DNA of 64,000 nt from a virus: IMG/VR virus record IMGVR_UViG_3300033149_003257, positions 87,965 through 151,964 of that record; one strand, given 5' to 3'. This document shows positions 49,053 through 56,816 of this stretch, in pieces. Positions within the stretch are counted from its first letter, which is position 1; each line of letters starts with the position of its first letter. Made by a program: the position numbers and the translations under genes. Below the pieces are notes generated by a model that was not told the DNA's origin, made no database searches, and was given only the letters and a program-made list of their open reading frames with translations.

Positions 49053-49806
49053 AACAAATGAAGATTTTAGTAATATGTCTGATGTATATAAAGATTATTT
49101 AGAAGAGTTAGTAAATTCTTTTCATAGTTCAACAGGTGCCACTATTTCAAAACTTGAAAACTTTTCTAAATATGTTCCTAGATCATCAATTTCTAGATTT
49201 TTATGTAAATATGAAATATTTAAAAAAATATTAAATATACAGGGATCTATTATAGAAGGTGGAGTATTTTTTGGTGGTGGTTTAATGACTTGGGCACAAT
49301 TAAGTTCAATTCTTGAGCCAGCAAATCATCAAAGGAGAATTATTGGATTTGATACTTTTGCTGGTTTTACTACTGTAACAGGATTTGATAAAAGTTCAAA
49401 ATCTTCACATTTAAATGAAGCTGGATATTATTTTGCTGATTCATATGAAGAATTGCAAAATTCTATTAAAATATATGATATGACTAGATATATGAATCAT
49501 ATTAAAAAAATAGAATTAGTAAAAGGTAATGTTGTAGAGACTATACCAAAATATATTAAAGATAATCCTCATTTAATTGTAAGTTTATTATATTTAGATT
49601 TTGATATTTTTGAACCTACTGCAGCTGCTATTAAAAATTTTCTTCCATTAATGCCAAAGGGTTCAATCATTGCTTTTGATGAATTTGCACAAGAACTTTG
49701 GCCTGGTGAAACTCAAGCAGTTCTTCAAGAATTTCCAGAATTGAATAAATGGAAAATTGAAAGATTTCCATTTGGAACTTCTATTTCTTATACTATTATT
49801 GATTAA
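49033..49806 (+). CDS. TylF/MycF-type O-methyltransferase
   Basis: This protein of about 257 aa is of the macrocin O-methyltransferase (TylF) family. SIIEGGVFFGGGLMTWAQLS holds the SAM glycine loop, IIGFDTFAGFTTVTG the adenosine-binding acidic motif, and LLYLDFDIFEPTAAAIK with SIIAFDEFAQELWPGE the metal-binding Asp residues. In this family methylation is on a sugar hydroxyl of a bound or free glycoside. Start: ATG at 49033, with GGAGG 7 nt before it; longer frames overlap the preceding gene. It ends 7 nt before tRNA-Arg. A methylated sugar in the phage glycan is a likely outcome. Confidence 0.8.
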   Translation: MEKKKIKTNEDFSNMSDVYKDYLEELVNSFHSSTGATISKLENFSKYVPRSSISRFLCKYEIFKKILNIQGSIIEGGVFFGGGLMTWAQLSSILEPANHQRRIIGFDTFAGFTTVTGFDKSSKSSHLNEAGYYFADSYEELQNSIKIYDMTRYMNHIKKIELVKGNVVETIPKYIKDNPHLIVSLLYLDFDIFEPTAAAIKNFLPLMPKGSIIAFDEFAQELWPGETQAVLQEFPELNKWKIERFPFGTSISYTIID

Positions 49807-49813
49807 AATTTAT

Positions 49814-49892
49814 TCGCTCGTAGCTCAGTTGGATCTAGAGCAGGAGATTTCTAATCTCCAGGTCGCGGGTTCAAGTCCTGCCGAGCGAGCCA
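49814..49892 (+). tRNA. tRNA-Arg (UCU)
   Basis: Complete cloverleaf: acceptor TCGCTCG/CGAGCGA, D-stem GCTC/GAGC, anticodon stem GGAGA/TCTCC with loop TTTCTAA (anticodon TCT), T-arm GCGGG-TTCAAGT-CCTGC (one G-T pair), and discriminator G. The 3' CCA is encoded. It reads AGA, the dominant Arg codon in this AT-rich DNA. It lies between the TylF-type gene and a GT2 gene in the same direction. Confidence 0.95.
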
Positions 49893-49922
49893 CTTTCTAA
49901 TTACTTGATGGAGATATTTTAT

Positions 49923-50699
49923 ATGAAAGCTAGTATTATTATGTGTACTAGAAATAAAAATATATGTTTATCAAATACTTTATATTCCATTAAAAGACAA
50001 ATAACTAATATACCATATGAAGTTTGTATTTTAGATGAGAATTCTATAATTGATCCAAAACCAATAATTGATAGAATTTTACCAGAAGCTAAATATAAAA
50101 GATTAGAAAAACAAGTTGGCTTTGGTTTAGCACATAAAATGGTTATGAATTTAGTTTCTGATGATTCTGATATTATAATTATTCAATCGAGTGATGTAAT
50201 GTGGATTCAAAAAGATATCTTACAAAAATTATGTAAAAATGTTTTTAAACATACTATATGTTTACCGGAAGTTCATAATTTAACAGTTAATAGATATTTT
50301 TATAAAAATTTTGAAGAAGATGTTTTGTTGAGAAAAATTAAAAGAAGTAAAACTCAAATTTATTCTGGTAGTAAAAGATCCAATGTATGGTTCTTTTTTT
50401 TAGGTTCTATTCTTAAAAAAGATTTGGAAGAAATTGGTGGAATGTGGTGTGATGTAAGAATGGATAATCTAATGAGATTTTTAAATTTTAAAGCAAAATA
50501 TTTAGATAACTTAAAAGCGATTCACCAAAAACATGAAAGAACAAGTAGAGAGAAATGTGGTCTTGAACATATTTGTGGTACATTATGTAAAGAAAGACGA
50601 AGAAGAAATGACGTTATATTAAAAAGATTATTAAGTAACAAAAAAAAAAAGAATGAGAGAATAAAGAAAATTAGAAAATTAACAAGGAGGAATAAATAA
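49923..50699 (+). CDS. GT2-like (GT-A fold) glycosyltransferase
   Basis: This protein of about 258 aa has a GT-A N-terminal domain: ASIIMCTRNKNICLSNTLYS, then YEVCILDENSI, and IIIIQSSDVMWI, where the metal-binding motif is weak (SSD rather than DxD). It has a basic C-terminal tail (KERRRRN, KKKKNERIKKIRKL). Start: ATG at 49923, with GGAG 9 nt before it; an earlier TTG exists. Likely transfers a sugar in the cytoplasm. The weak DxD could mean a metal-independent or inactive enzyme. Confidence 0.65.
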   Translation: MKASIIMCTRNKNICLSNTLYSIKRQITNIPYEVCILDENSIIDPKPIIDRILPEAKYKRLEKQVGFGLAHKMVMNLVSDDSDIIIIQSSDVMWIQKDILQKLCKNVFKHTICLPEVHNLTVNRYFYKNFEEDVLLRKIKRSKTQIYSGSKRSNVWFFFLGSILKKDLEEIGGMWCDVRMDNLMRFLNFKAKYLDNLKAIHQKHERTSREKCGLEHICGTLCKERRRRNDVILKRLLSNKKKKNERIKKIRKLTRRNK

Positions 50700-50700
50700 A

Positions 50701-50877
50701 ATGGCAGGTGCTACTACTAGAGGAGAAAATGCAGGAAAATTACAAGCTAAAGCTATTATAGAATATATACATTTAATGTATCAAAATAATACAGCATTAT
50801 CATATTTAAATGGTTTAATAAATCTATTAATAGAAGAAAAGAATAGAAGAGAAAAAATAAAGGAAATAAAAATATGA
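50701..50877 (+). CDS. small protein, 58 aa
   Basis: This ORF has a strong AAGGAGG site and ATG at 50701, and its TGA overlaps the next ATG in ATGA. It starts MAGATTRGENAGKLQAKA, continues with a helical YLNGLINLLIEEKNRR stretch and ends with KIKEIKI. It is absent from a simple minimum-length gene list but its coupling and ribosome site make it likely real. No family is recognised. Confidence 0.65.
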   Translation: MAGATTRGENAGKLQAKAIIEYIHLMYQNNTALSYLNGLINLLIEEKNRREKIKEIKI

Positions 50878-51947
50878 AAATATTTTTAGTTGTTGGGGCT
50901 AGACCAAATTTTATGAAAATAGCTCCGCTAATTCGAGAATTAAAAGGATATCCAAATATTGAATACAAAATAATTCATACGGGACAGCATTATGATTTTA
51001 CAATGAGTGAAATATTTTTTAGAAATTTAGATATACCAAAACCTGATATAAATTTAGGAGTTGGATCTTCTAGTCATGCTTTACAAACTGCTCAAATAAT
51101 GTCAAAATTTGAGAGAATATGTTTAGAAGAAGGTCCTGATATTGTTATTGTTGTTGGTGATGTAAATTCTACTTTAGCTTGTTCTTTAGTAGTATCTAAA
51201 ATTGGTGGAATTAAGTTAGCTCATATTGAAGCTGGTGAAAGAAGTTTTGATAAAAGTATGCCAGAAGAAACTAATAGAATTGTGGTAGATCATATTTCTG
51301 ACTATTTATTTTGTGCGACCCAAAAATCTTATGAAAATTTAAAAAATGAAGGACTTGAAAATAAAGCATTTTTAGTTGGAAATATAATAATAGATAATTT
51401 GCTTTATTATGAGAAAAAAATTGAACTTATTCGTGATAAAGAACCTCATATTTTACTTACAATACATAGAGAATCTAATACAAATAATTTAGAAAATCTT
51501 CAAAACATATTAATAGCAGTTTCTAAAATAAAAGATAAATCTGGTGTTAATATAATATTTCCAATTCATCCAAGAACTGCAAAACAAATAGAAAAATTTA
51601 ATTTGTTTCATTATTTACATAATATTGATATTGTAGATCCTATGTCATATTTATCTTTTTTAAAATGTATGAAAAGTGCTTCTCTTGTATTAACAGATTC
51701 TGGTGGTATTCAAGTTGAAACAACAGTTTTAAATATACCATGTTTGACTTTAAGAGATAATACAGAATGGATATTTACTTTATCAGAAGGTACAAATCAA
51801 TTAGTTGGAACTGACATAATAAAAATTATTAATAAGTCTCTAAAAATTTTATATTTTCAAGATGTTAATTCTAATTTATCTGAAGAAACAAAAAAATTAC
51901 TAGATGGAAATGTATCTAATAAAATTATAAATATTCTAGTAGAATAG
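50874..51947 (+). CDS. wecB: UDP-N-acetylglucosamine 2-epimerase
   Basis: This 357-aa enzyme converts UDP-GlcNAc to UDP-ManNAc or hydrolyses it (NeuC-like). Clear family marks: VGARPNFMKIAPL at the start, THTGQHYDFTMSEIFF-type loop (IIHTGQHYDF), VVGDVNSTLA, HIEAGERSFD with the essential Glu, the PEETNR motif, TIHRESNTNN, and SGGIQVETTVLNIPCLTLR at the end. Its length matches the family. It closes the 27-kb synthesis operon before a strong terminator. UDP-ManNAc is a common start for sialic-acid-type and aminouronic sugars. Confidence 0.9.
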   Translation: MKIFLVVGARPNFMKIAPLIRELKGYPNIEYKIIHTGQHYDFTMSEIFFRNLDIPKPDINLGVGSSSHALQTAQIMSKFERICLEEGPDIVIVVGDVNSTLACSLVVSKIGGIKLAHIEAGERSFDKSMPEETNRIVVDHISDYLFCATQKSYENLKNEGLENKAFLVGNIIIDNLLYYEKKIELIRDKEPHILLTIHRESNTNNLENLQNILIAVSKIKDKSGVNIIFPIHPRTAKQIEKFNLFHYLHNIDIVDPMSYLSFLKCMKSASLVLTDSGGIQVETTVLNIPCLTLRDNTEWIFTLSEGTNQLVGTDIIKIINKSLKILYFQDVNSNLSEETKKLLDGNVSNKIINILVE

Positions 51948-51980
51948 ACTATAATGTCCATTCTACTAGAATATTTTTAT
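51934..51980 (+). terminator. strong intrinsic terminator of the synthesis operon
   Basis: TTCTAGTAGAAT/ATTCTACTAGAA forms a 12-bp perfect stem (51934-51945 with 51960-51971) extended by GAC/GTC after one mismatch, followed by TATTTTTATATTA. The stop codon of the epimerase lies in the stem. Confidence 0.8.
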
Positions 51981-52150
51981 ATTATAAAATCTAAACTATT
52001 TAAGTTAATCAAAGAAGTTTTATTTTTGTTTGTTATAAAACATTGTTGGTAATCGAACTCTAAAGATATATTCATTCTCACTAAATCAAATAAAAAATGA
52101 TTATATTTTAAATTAAATGTTTTATTTAAACTCCTATATTAAAAAAGTTA
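51981..52150. other. gene-free AT-rich spacer
   Basis: Little can be supported here. A minus-strand frame with an in-frame ATG at about 52068 reads MNISLEFDYQQC and runs to a TAA near 51987, but it has no ribosome site for that start and is only about 27 codons. It may be the remnant of a small gene. Confidence 0.3.
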
Positions 52151-52182
52151 TTCTTTTTATATTATAGAACAAAATAATATAC
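52150..52182 (+). promoter_or_regulatory. GAACAAA promoter-like element
   Basis: TTATATTATAGAACAAAATAATA (core 52167-52173) lies after the terminator and about 20 nt before the GGAGG of the next gene. Terminator followed by this element repeats the arrangement seen at 7509-7593. Confidence 0.55.
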
Positions 52183-52204
52183 TAAAAATGGAGGTTTTTA
52201 TAAT

Positions 52205-52507
52205 ATGTTTAATTCTACTCAAAATAAAGTTACTAATTATTTAGATAATTTATATGAACAAGAGAAAGTAAAAATTCCGGTAAAAGCTGGAGATTTGGGT
52301 TTAAGTTTGGATGATCCTTTAGATTCATATAAAAAACAGATTCTAAATGGAAAAAGTTGGGAAGAAATGAGTCAACAATTAAATACATTATATGTTTTCA
52401 ATAAAAATAAACATCCTGATGTTGCAAAGAAAGCTGAAGATAAAAGAGAAGCTCTTTCTAAATGGGTTGAATCAAAAAGAAAAGAGAATCCAGATTTTGC
52501 AAAATAA
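52205..52507 (+). CDS. hypothetical protein, 100 aa
   Basis: This charged protein begins MFNSTQNKVTNYLDNLYEQE and contains VKIPVKAGDLGLSLDDPLDS, a segment that might be a short beta motif, followed by helices. GGAGG precedes the ATG. It is the first gene after the GAACAAA element at 52167. No family is recognised. Confidence 0.55.
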   Translation: MFNSTQNKVTNYLDNLYEQEKVKIPVKAGDLGLSLDDPLDSYKKQILNGKSWEEMSQQLNTLYVFNKNKHPDVAKKAEDKREALSKWVESKRKENPDFAK

Positions 52508-52757
52508 AAATATTTCATTATATTTAGAGAAGTTATTTTTATCTCCAAATATAATACGAAATTTAAAAAATCAAAATCCAGAAAGTATTAAAAAATTAAA
52601 TACAAAACAACTTTTGGATTATCATAGAAAATGTCATATGTTATATGAATTACATGAAAATAATTTACAATTTAGAAGAGAGATAATTAGAATTCATGAT
52701 ATGATTGTAAAAGAAATGGAAAGAAGAAATCTAAAACATAAAACTCCTTTAAAATAA
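52497..52757 (+). CDS. hypothetical protein, about 86 aa, TTG start
   Basis: This protein overlaps the previous gene by 11 nt. A longer frame beginning at 52392 lies wholly inside the previous gene and has no ribosome site, so I use the TTG at 52497. The sequence is helical and charged (NLKNQNPESIKKLNTKQLLDY; the key part is KKLNTKQLLDYHRKC). No family is recognised. The start is uncertain. Confidence 0.45.
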   Translation: MQNKNISLYLEKLFLSPNIIRNLKNQNPESIKKLNTKQLLDYHRKCHMLYELHENNLQFRREIIRIHDMIVKEMERRNLKHKTPLK

Positions 52758-52779
52758 AAAATGAGAAGATTGGTATTTT

Positions 52780-53073
52780 ATGGATAATAGTTTAAAATAT
52801 TTGAAAATGTGTAAATTAGCATATGAGATACAAGTTAGAAGACCCTTTATTGTATATAATGATCAATATATTATTAAATGGTTTGAAGGTGAATGTATTT
52901 GGGTTGTAAAACAAAGTGATCTTCAAAAGATTGTTGGAGTATATCATGAAACTCAATATGGTAATGAATTTTGTGGGGTATGTACTATTAAGAATTTTTT
53001 ATCTTTTTTAGAGTGGTTTGAAAATATTGAGAAGTCTGAGTTTATTGACTTTGATTCTATGGAACAATTATGA
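52780..53073 (+). CDS. hypothetical protein, 97 aa
   Basis: This unrecognised mixed alpha/beta protein has several aromatic residues (RRPFIVYNDQYIIKWFEGE, FLSFLEWFENI) and CGVC. AGAAG precedes the ATG weakly. It ends the rightward block; the next genes are leftward, with a terminator-like hairpin between. Confidence 0.5.
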   Translation: MDNSLKYLKMCKLAYEIQVRRPFIVYNDQYIIKWFEGECIWVVKQSDLQKIVGVYHETQYGNEFCGVCTIKNFLSFLEWFENIEKSEFIDFDSMEQL

Positions 53074-53161
53074 CTATCTTATGCCATGAAAGTTCTTTCC
53101 GATAAATACTGGAACTCTATTTTTTGGGAATCCTATTCTAATAGTTTTTATAACCCCACAA

Positions 53162-53186
53162 AAACATTACAATATTTATAATGTTT
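53162..53186 (-). terminator. hairpin terminator of leftward genes
   Basis: On the minus strand AAACATTA/TAATGTTT forms an 8-bp stem with a 9-nt loop, followed by TTG. It overlaps the stop codon of the leftward gene at 53176. The T-run is short, so it may be weak. Confidence 0.4.
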
Positions 53187-54039
53187 GTTTTACTATATTT
53201 ATAACATCGATCATTTGGAGCTTTGTTCCATTTTTTGGTGAGCCAATTATACTACCATTTATTGGCCCACCCCATCCTTTTTCTATATAATTTAACTTGT
53301 TACATAATATTAAAATATCAATATCCTTTCTCTCTACGGATATTGTAAATTTTGGAAAACCATTGTAATTTGGGTTTTTTATAACGATAATATCTGCTTT
53401 ACTTCTTCTTCTAAGATTTGGTAATAAACCATGAATTTTACTTTCCATAAATACTAAACGATAACCCAGAAGTGTTTTTTCTGTTTCATATCCATTTTTT
53501 AATTCTTTCTTTTTTTCGTTTACTTTCCTCTCTTTTGTTCTTCTATATTTTTCAAATCCTCTAATTGTTTTGAATACACTTTGTTTTTCTTGAACTAATT
53601 TATGAAATATTTCTATTCCTTCCCAGAATTGAAAAATTTCATTTTTTTCTGAATCTAACATTCCATTAAAAATATCAGTTAATCTAGGAAATTTTGTTTG
53701 TCTAACACTTTTTGAAAAACTTAATTTTGAACTGTCTATAATATTTATATATTTAACTAATTTTTCTATATAGGGGTTATTAAAATTTTCTTTTGTTTTT
53801 TTCCAAACTTGAAATGTGGCTGGTTCTGTAGGACCATTAGGATCATGATGATCCCAATTATTTTTCTCTGTTTGTCCACTTCCACCACATTCAATACATA
53901 TTACGTTTGGATTTTCTAAATCTTCATCTGTTGCTTTATCTATTACTGAAAAAATAACGTCTCTTATTGGGTTACAATTTAAAAGGAATCCAACTCCACA
54001 AGTATCTAAGTCTATTTTGTTACTAACAACAATTTTCAT
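53176..54039 (-). CDS. DHH-like phosphoesterase-type protein
   Basis: This protein of about 287 aa has features of the DHH superfamily: an early DLDTCGVGFLL motif with Asp residues, IECGGSGQT, and NNWDHHDPNGPTEP, where DHH forms the metal-binding triad. The C-terminal end GWGGPINGSIIGSP looks like the GGGH-type substrate loop of DHHA1 domains. It has no signal peptide. Family members cleave phosphodiesters in small oligonucleotides or polyphosphate. Start: M9 (54039) is taken because it follows the neighbour's stop; an earlier ATG overlaps it. Activity is inferred from motif pattern. Confidence 0.55.
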   Translation of the reverse strand: MKIVVSNKIDLDTCGVGFLLNCNPIRDVIFSVIDKATDEDLENPNVICIECGGSGQTEKNNWDHHDPNGPTEPATFQVWKKTKENFNNPYIEKLVKYINIIDSSKLSFSKSVRQTKFPRLTDIFNGMLDSEKNEIFQFWEGIEIFHKLVQEKQSVFKTIRGFEKYRRTKERKVNEKKKELKNGYETEKTLLGYRLVFMESKIHGLLPNLRRRSKADIIVIKNPNYNGFPKFTISVERKDIDILILCNKLNYIEKGWGGPINGSIIGSPKNGTKLQMIDVINIVKQTL

Positions 54040-54046
54040 TTTTTTG

Positions 54047-54328
54047 TTACCATCCATATGCATTATGTGGAAATGCTTTTTTAATTATTTTTGTAAATTC
54101 TTTTCCACCATATTTTAATTTTCGAAATTCTCTGATAGCATCTTTTTCTATATCATTTTTACAATACGTTTCTAGATAAGATGAATCACATACAGTTTCT
54201 GTGACATGATCTCTGGACATAACTCCTTCTTTACCAGCTTCTTCAAGTGCTCGAAGACAATCTTCAGCAATTATGTTCCATGTTTTGTTTAATGATAAAA
54301 TAATAATTTTTTCAGTTTCTGGACTCAT
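54047..54328 (-). CDS. conserved phage hypothetical protein, 93 aa
   Basis: This helical protein ends in FPHNAYGW, a C-terminal pattern that I recognise from phage proteins of unknown function. It begins MSPETEKIIILSLNKTWNII and has CDSSYLETYCKND in the middle. The ATG has AAAGGAT nearby. It directly precedes the DHH-like gene in the leftward unit. Function is unknown. Confidence 0.55.
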   Translation of the reverse strand: MSPETEKIIILSLNKTWNIIAEDCLRALEEAGKEGVMSRDHVTETVCDSSYLETYCKNDIEKDAIREFRKLKYGGKEFTKIIKKAFPHNAYGW

Positions 54329-54330
54329 TT

Positions 54331-54498
54331 TTATATCCTTTCTATTTTTATTTTTTCATCTTTAATTGTTACAATATTTCCATTATCTTCACTGTTCATT
54401 TTTTCTAATTGTGAACGATAATATTTTGCATGTTCACTTAATAGTAACATTTTAGAATCTGGATCTCCAAGTTTTCCACAATCTTTTATATTAACCAT
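54331..54498 (-). CDS. small hypothetical protein, 55 aa
   Basis: This ORF lies in the 408-nt stretch without listed genes. It reads MVNIKDCGKLGDPDSKMLL, then SEHAKYYRSQLEKMN, ending KIKIERI. It starts 12 nt inside the broken gene upstream and stops 2 nt before the next gene, whose ribosome site (AAAGGAT) lies within its last codons. The coupling and normal composition suggest it is real. Confidence 0.6.
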   Translation of the reverse strand: MVNIKDCGKLGDPDSKMLLLSEHAKYYRSQLEKMNSEDNGNIVTIKDEKIKIERI

Positions 54499-54643
54499 TC
54501 TATATCGAAATAGTCTTCATCAATTGCGAATATTTTAGAATATAGTTTTTTAAATCTTTTATTTTATTAGTTCTTTTATAATGACCTTTTGCATATAAAT
54601 ATATATGTTTATCTGACCCTTCAACTAATTTTTTTGAATCCAT
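54486..54643 (-). pseudogene. broken small phage gene (frameshift)
   Basis: Behind GGAGG, the frame reads MDSKKLVEGSDKHIYLY, then AKGHYKRTNKIKDLK, and would stop after 47 codons. One added A in the run AAAAAA near 54551 moves it into a frame KLYSKIFAIDEDYFDIEWLI, which continues the same protein to a TAA at 54486. The IYLYAKGHY motif is known from uncharacterised phage proteins of that length. A missing base or a real frameshift explains it. Confidence 0.6.
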
Positions 54644-54737
54644 AATTATTTTTTTAACCTCCAGTTTTTATTTTATTAAATATTAATATATATATAGTAG
54701 AACAAATATAAAAATAGATTTAATTTGGAGAATATAA
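54644..54737. promoter_or_regulatory. divergent promoter region with GAACAAA element
   Basis: TATATATAGTAGAACAAATATAA (core 54700-54706) points rightward, about 30 nt before TTTGGAG and the ATG at 54738. The leftward side carries TATATATATTAATATTTAAT followed by GGAGG, without the GAACAAA core. The TATATATA run is shared by both directions. Confidence 0.55.
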
Positions 54738-55427
54738 ATGTCTTATCCAGAAAATCCAGAAACTATTGTTTTAAAAAATAAATTTTATTCAAATGGTTTA
54801 AAAGAAATAGATATATGGAATTATTATCAAAAGAATAAACGTTTATTATTAGAACAAACAAAGAATAGAGATTTAATGTTTTTTATTGCAACTGAATTGA
54901 ATAAATTTGTAATTAGAAGAAAAGGAAAAGATGGATATATTAGGTTGACCCAAAATAATTACAATAATATAATGACGGGTAGAACTGTTAGTGTTCATTC
55001 ATCTATTGGTTTATATGAAGATATAGGAATAGTTGATATAGATACTGATAATTGGAGTGAAGCAAAAAGAGCAGCTAAAAATGTATATGAAGTTATGTTA
55101 GATGCTCCATTTGCAAAAAGGGTTTCAATTAGATATACTGGAAAAGAATCTTTTCATATATTTTTTACATTGATGAGAAAAATAAGAGTTGATTCTATAA
55201 AATTTCTTCTGGAGAATTATTTAAGAAAAACTGACTTAATAAAACAATATACAATTCAACCAAAAAGAACTGGTAAAGTTCCAAATTTGGATATATGGGC
55301 TTCTAATAAATTTAAAGGTAATTTTATTTCTTTATATAGTTTATCTATTTGGGGTTTAAAATGTATGGAAGTTCCATATGAAAAGATATTAAGTTTTAAT
55401 CAAAGAAATGCAGAAATAAAAGTTTAA
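54738..55427 (+). CDS. archaeo-eukaryotic primase / LigD-polymerase-like protein
   Basis: This 229-aa protein matches the AEP (primase-polymerase) fold used by LigD. Motif I is IGIVDIDTDN with D100 and D102, motif II is IRYTGKESFHIFF (residues 131-143) with S138 and H140, and motif III is PNLDIW with D185. These are the metal- and nucleotide-binding positions of the superfamily. It is shorter than full primase proteins but close to the isolated polymerase module of LigD. It stands alone in a rightward unit with its own promoter-like site and terminator. With the LigD-PE protein at 28-441 it could repair double-strand ends or fill gaps. Confidence 0.7.
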   Translation: MSYPENPETIVLKNKFYSNGLKEIDIWNYYQKNKRLLLEQTKNRDLMFFIATELNKFVIRRKGKDGYIRLTQNNYNNIMTGRTVSVHSSIGLYEDIGIVDIDTDNWSEAKRAAKNVYEVMLDAPFAKRVSIRYTGKESFHIFFTLMRKIRVDSIKFLLENYLRKTDLIKQYTIQPKRTGKVPNLDIWASNKFKGNFISLYSLSIWGLKCMEVPYEKILSFNQRNAEIKV

Positions 55428-55470
55428 GAAGAGGTTGAGTTTTAATTAAAATTCAACCTCTTCTTTTATT
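55426..55470. terminator. bidirectional intrinsic terminator
   Basis: AAGAAGAGGTTGA/TCAACCTCTTCTT is a 13-bp perfect stem (55426-55438 with 55453-55465) whose loop itself holds TTTTAATTAAAA; TTTTATT follows on the plus strand. It sits between converging genes and reaches the stop codons of both. Confidence 0.8.
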
Positions 55471-55888
55471 ACAATAATGTAAAATTATCTTCTTTTTGTT
55501 GTTCAAATAGTATAAATCTTGTTTTTGTTTTATTGAAATATGTTTGATATTGTATACAATCATCTATTATTACATCAATAGCATATTGTTGACAAATTAA
55601 AGATTTTGAAGACCACCAATCTTCTTCTTTATATGTCCACCAATTACCACTTTTATCTTGATATATTGGAACATTATTAAATTTTAGAAAATCAATTATT
55701 GATATCATATGTTCATAATGTGTAATATATTCATAACTCAAATATTGAAGTTGTTCATGAATCTCATTAAGTGGAGGGCCTGAAATTATATATATTTCTT
55801 CATCCATATATCGAAGAAGACGTAATAATTTTTGGAAAAAACTAATATTGGCATCTAGAGTTCCATGTAAATCGAATGCTATTTTCAT
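55469..55888 (-). CDS. HAD-superfamily hydrolase-like protein
   Basis: This protein of about 139 aa has the opening motif of HAD enzymes, AFDLHGTLD, a motif-II-like YIISGPP, and DVIIDDCIQY, where the acidic pair of motif IV is expected. It lacks a cap domain, as small phosphatases of this superfamily do. The first Asp and the DD pair are present, so it could be active. Start: ATG at 55888, with AAAGGAAAAAG before it; a longer frame overlaps the phosphoesterase gene. It is likely to remove phosphate from a nucleotide or sugar; the substrate is unknown. Confidence 0.6.
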   Translation of the reverse strand: MKIAFDLHGTLDANISFFQKLLRLLRYMDEEIYIISGPPLNEIHEQLQYLSYEYITHYEHMISIIDFLKFNNVPIYQDKSGNWWTYKEEDWWSSKSLICQQYAIDVIIDDCIQYQTYFNKTKTRFILFEQQKEDNFTLL

Positions 55889-55908
55889 ATTCTTTTTCCT
55901 TTCTTTTT

Positions 55909-56694
55909 TTATATTCTTAGTTCTGTCCACCAATGTACATCTGGTGATTTGTTTAGCATTAACCATTCACAATCTTGATATTTTCCTCTTTGCCATTGAT
56001 GCCAGTGACTAAAAAACCATTGTTTTGGTTTATATTTCTTTAATACATATGATAATGCATCTCTGGATGGATCTATGTAAGGATCATTTGATCCAAATAG
56101 AAAAATTTTAAATTCATAGGGACAAGTGTGAGATATAACTATATCAACTTTTTCTTCTGGTAAATTATTAACATCTTCTTTTGTTATAATTTCTTCTGGC
56201 CACCAATCTAATCCATTGGTTCTTAAATTTTTGTCAATAGAATCAGCACCTCCCATAAATAAGATATTTTTATTATTAATATTTAATATTGATCCTCTTT
56301 TCATATAAAATACATTTTTCATAATCTCATTGTTTTCTAAATTTCTTAAAGACTGATGGTTATCATGATTTCCATCACAAAAATATATTTTTGTATCTCC
56401 ATTTTCTAATCCATATTGATCCCATCCATTATACTGGAGATTTGGAAACCACCCAAAATCTCCACATTGAAGTATAATATCTGCTTCTGTATATTTTATA
56501 AAATTATTTAGATTTTCCCATTGACCATGTATATCTCCACAAACAGCGATTGTTTTTTGGTTTTCAAGTATGTCATCTGGAATCATTTTTTCTCTCTTTC
56601 TATTATAGTCTTTTTTTGATTTATGTATCTTATGTGGTGGTATTAATGTTCCCCTTGGTTTTTGAGACTTGATATCTTTAGATTTTTTCGACAT
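55909..56694 (-). CDS. calcineurin-like metallophosphoesterase
   Basis: This protein of about 261 aa has the complete metallophosphoesterase set: VCGDIHGQ, LQCGDFGW, CDGNHDNH, ISHTCP and FFSHWHQW, in order. Start: an ATG at 56727 lies within the GAACAAA element itself (the repeated core reads ATGAACAAA there) and has no ribosome site; the next ATG at 56694 fits a start downstream of the element. It probably removes phosphate from a nucleic acid or nucleotide. Together with the HAD gene downstream it could process 5'/3' ends, but that is only a possibility. Confidence 0.75.
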   Translation of the reverse strand: MSKKSKDIKSQKPRGTLIPPHKIHKSKKDYNRKREKMIPDDILENQKTIAVCGDIHGQWENLNNFIKYTEADIILQCGDFGWFPNLQYNGWDQYGLENGDTKIYFCDGNHDNHQSLRNLENNEIMKNVFYMKRGSILNINNKNILFMGGADSIDKNLRTNGLDWWPEEIITKEDVNNLPEEKVDIVISHTCPYEFKIFLFGSNDPYIDPSRDALSYVLKKYKPKQWFFSHWHQWQRGKYQDCEWLMLNKSPDVHWWTELRI

Positions 56695-56714
56695 GATAGA
56701 AATTTCTCTTTTTA

Positions 56715-56800
56715 TTTTTTTGTTCATTAATTAATATATATAAGAATTAGATATTTTATTTAATAGAAACTGTATATTATTTTAAAGAACAAAAATAAAA
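56715..56800. promoter_or_regulatory. divergent promoter region with two GAACAAA elements
   Basis: Leftward: TATATATTAATTAATGAACAAAAAAA (in two pieces, core 56719-56725), before the phosphoesterase gene. Rightward: TATTTTAAAGAACAAAAATAAA (core 56787-56793), before AAAGAGG and the TTG at 56817. Between them is the 20-mer CATTAATTAATATATATAAG (56725-56744), found again at 58776-58795. Confidence 0.6.
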
Positions 56801-56816
56801 AAGAGGATAAATACAA

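Noticed and set aside
51987-52068. A short leftward gene in the spacer after the terminator
   Set aside because: Only about 27 codons, no ribosome site, and no start codon at the natural beginning of the open frame.
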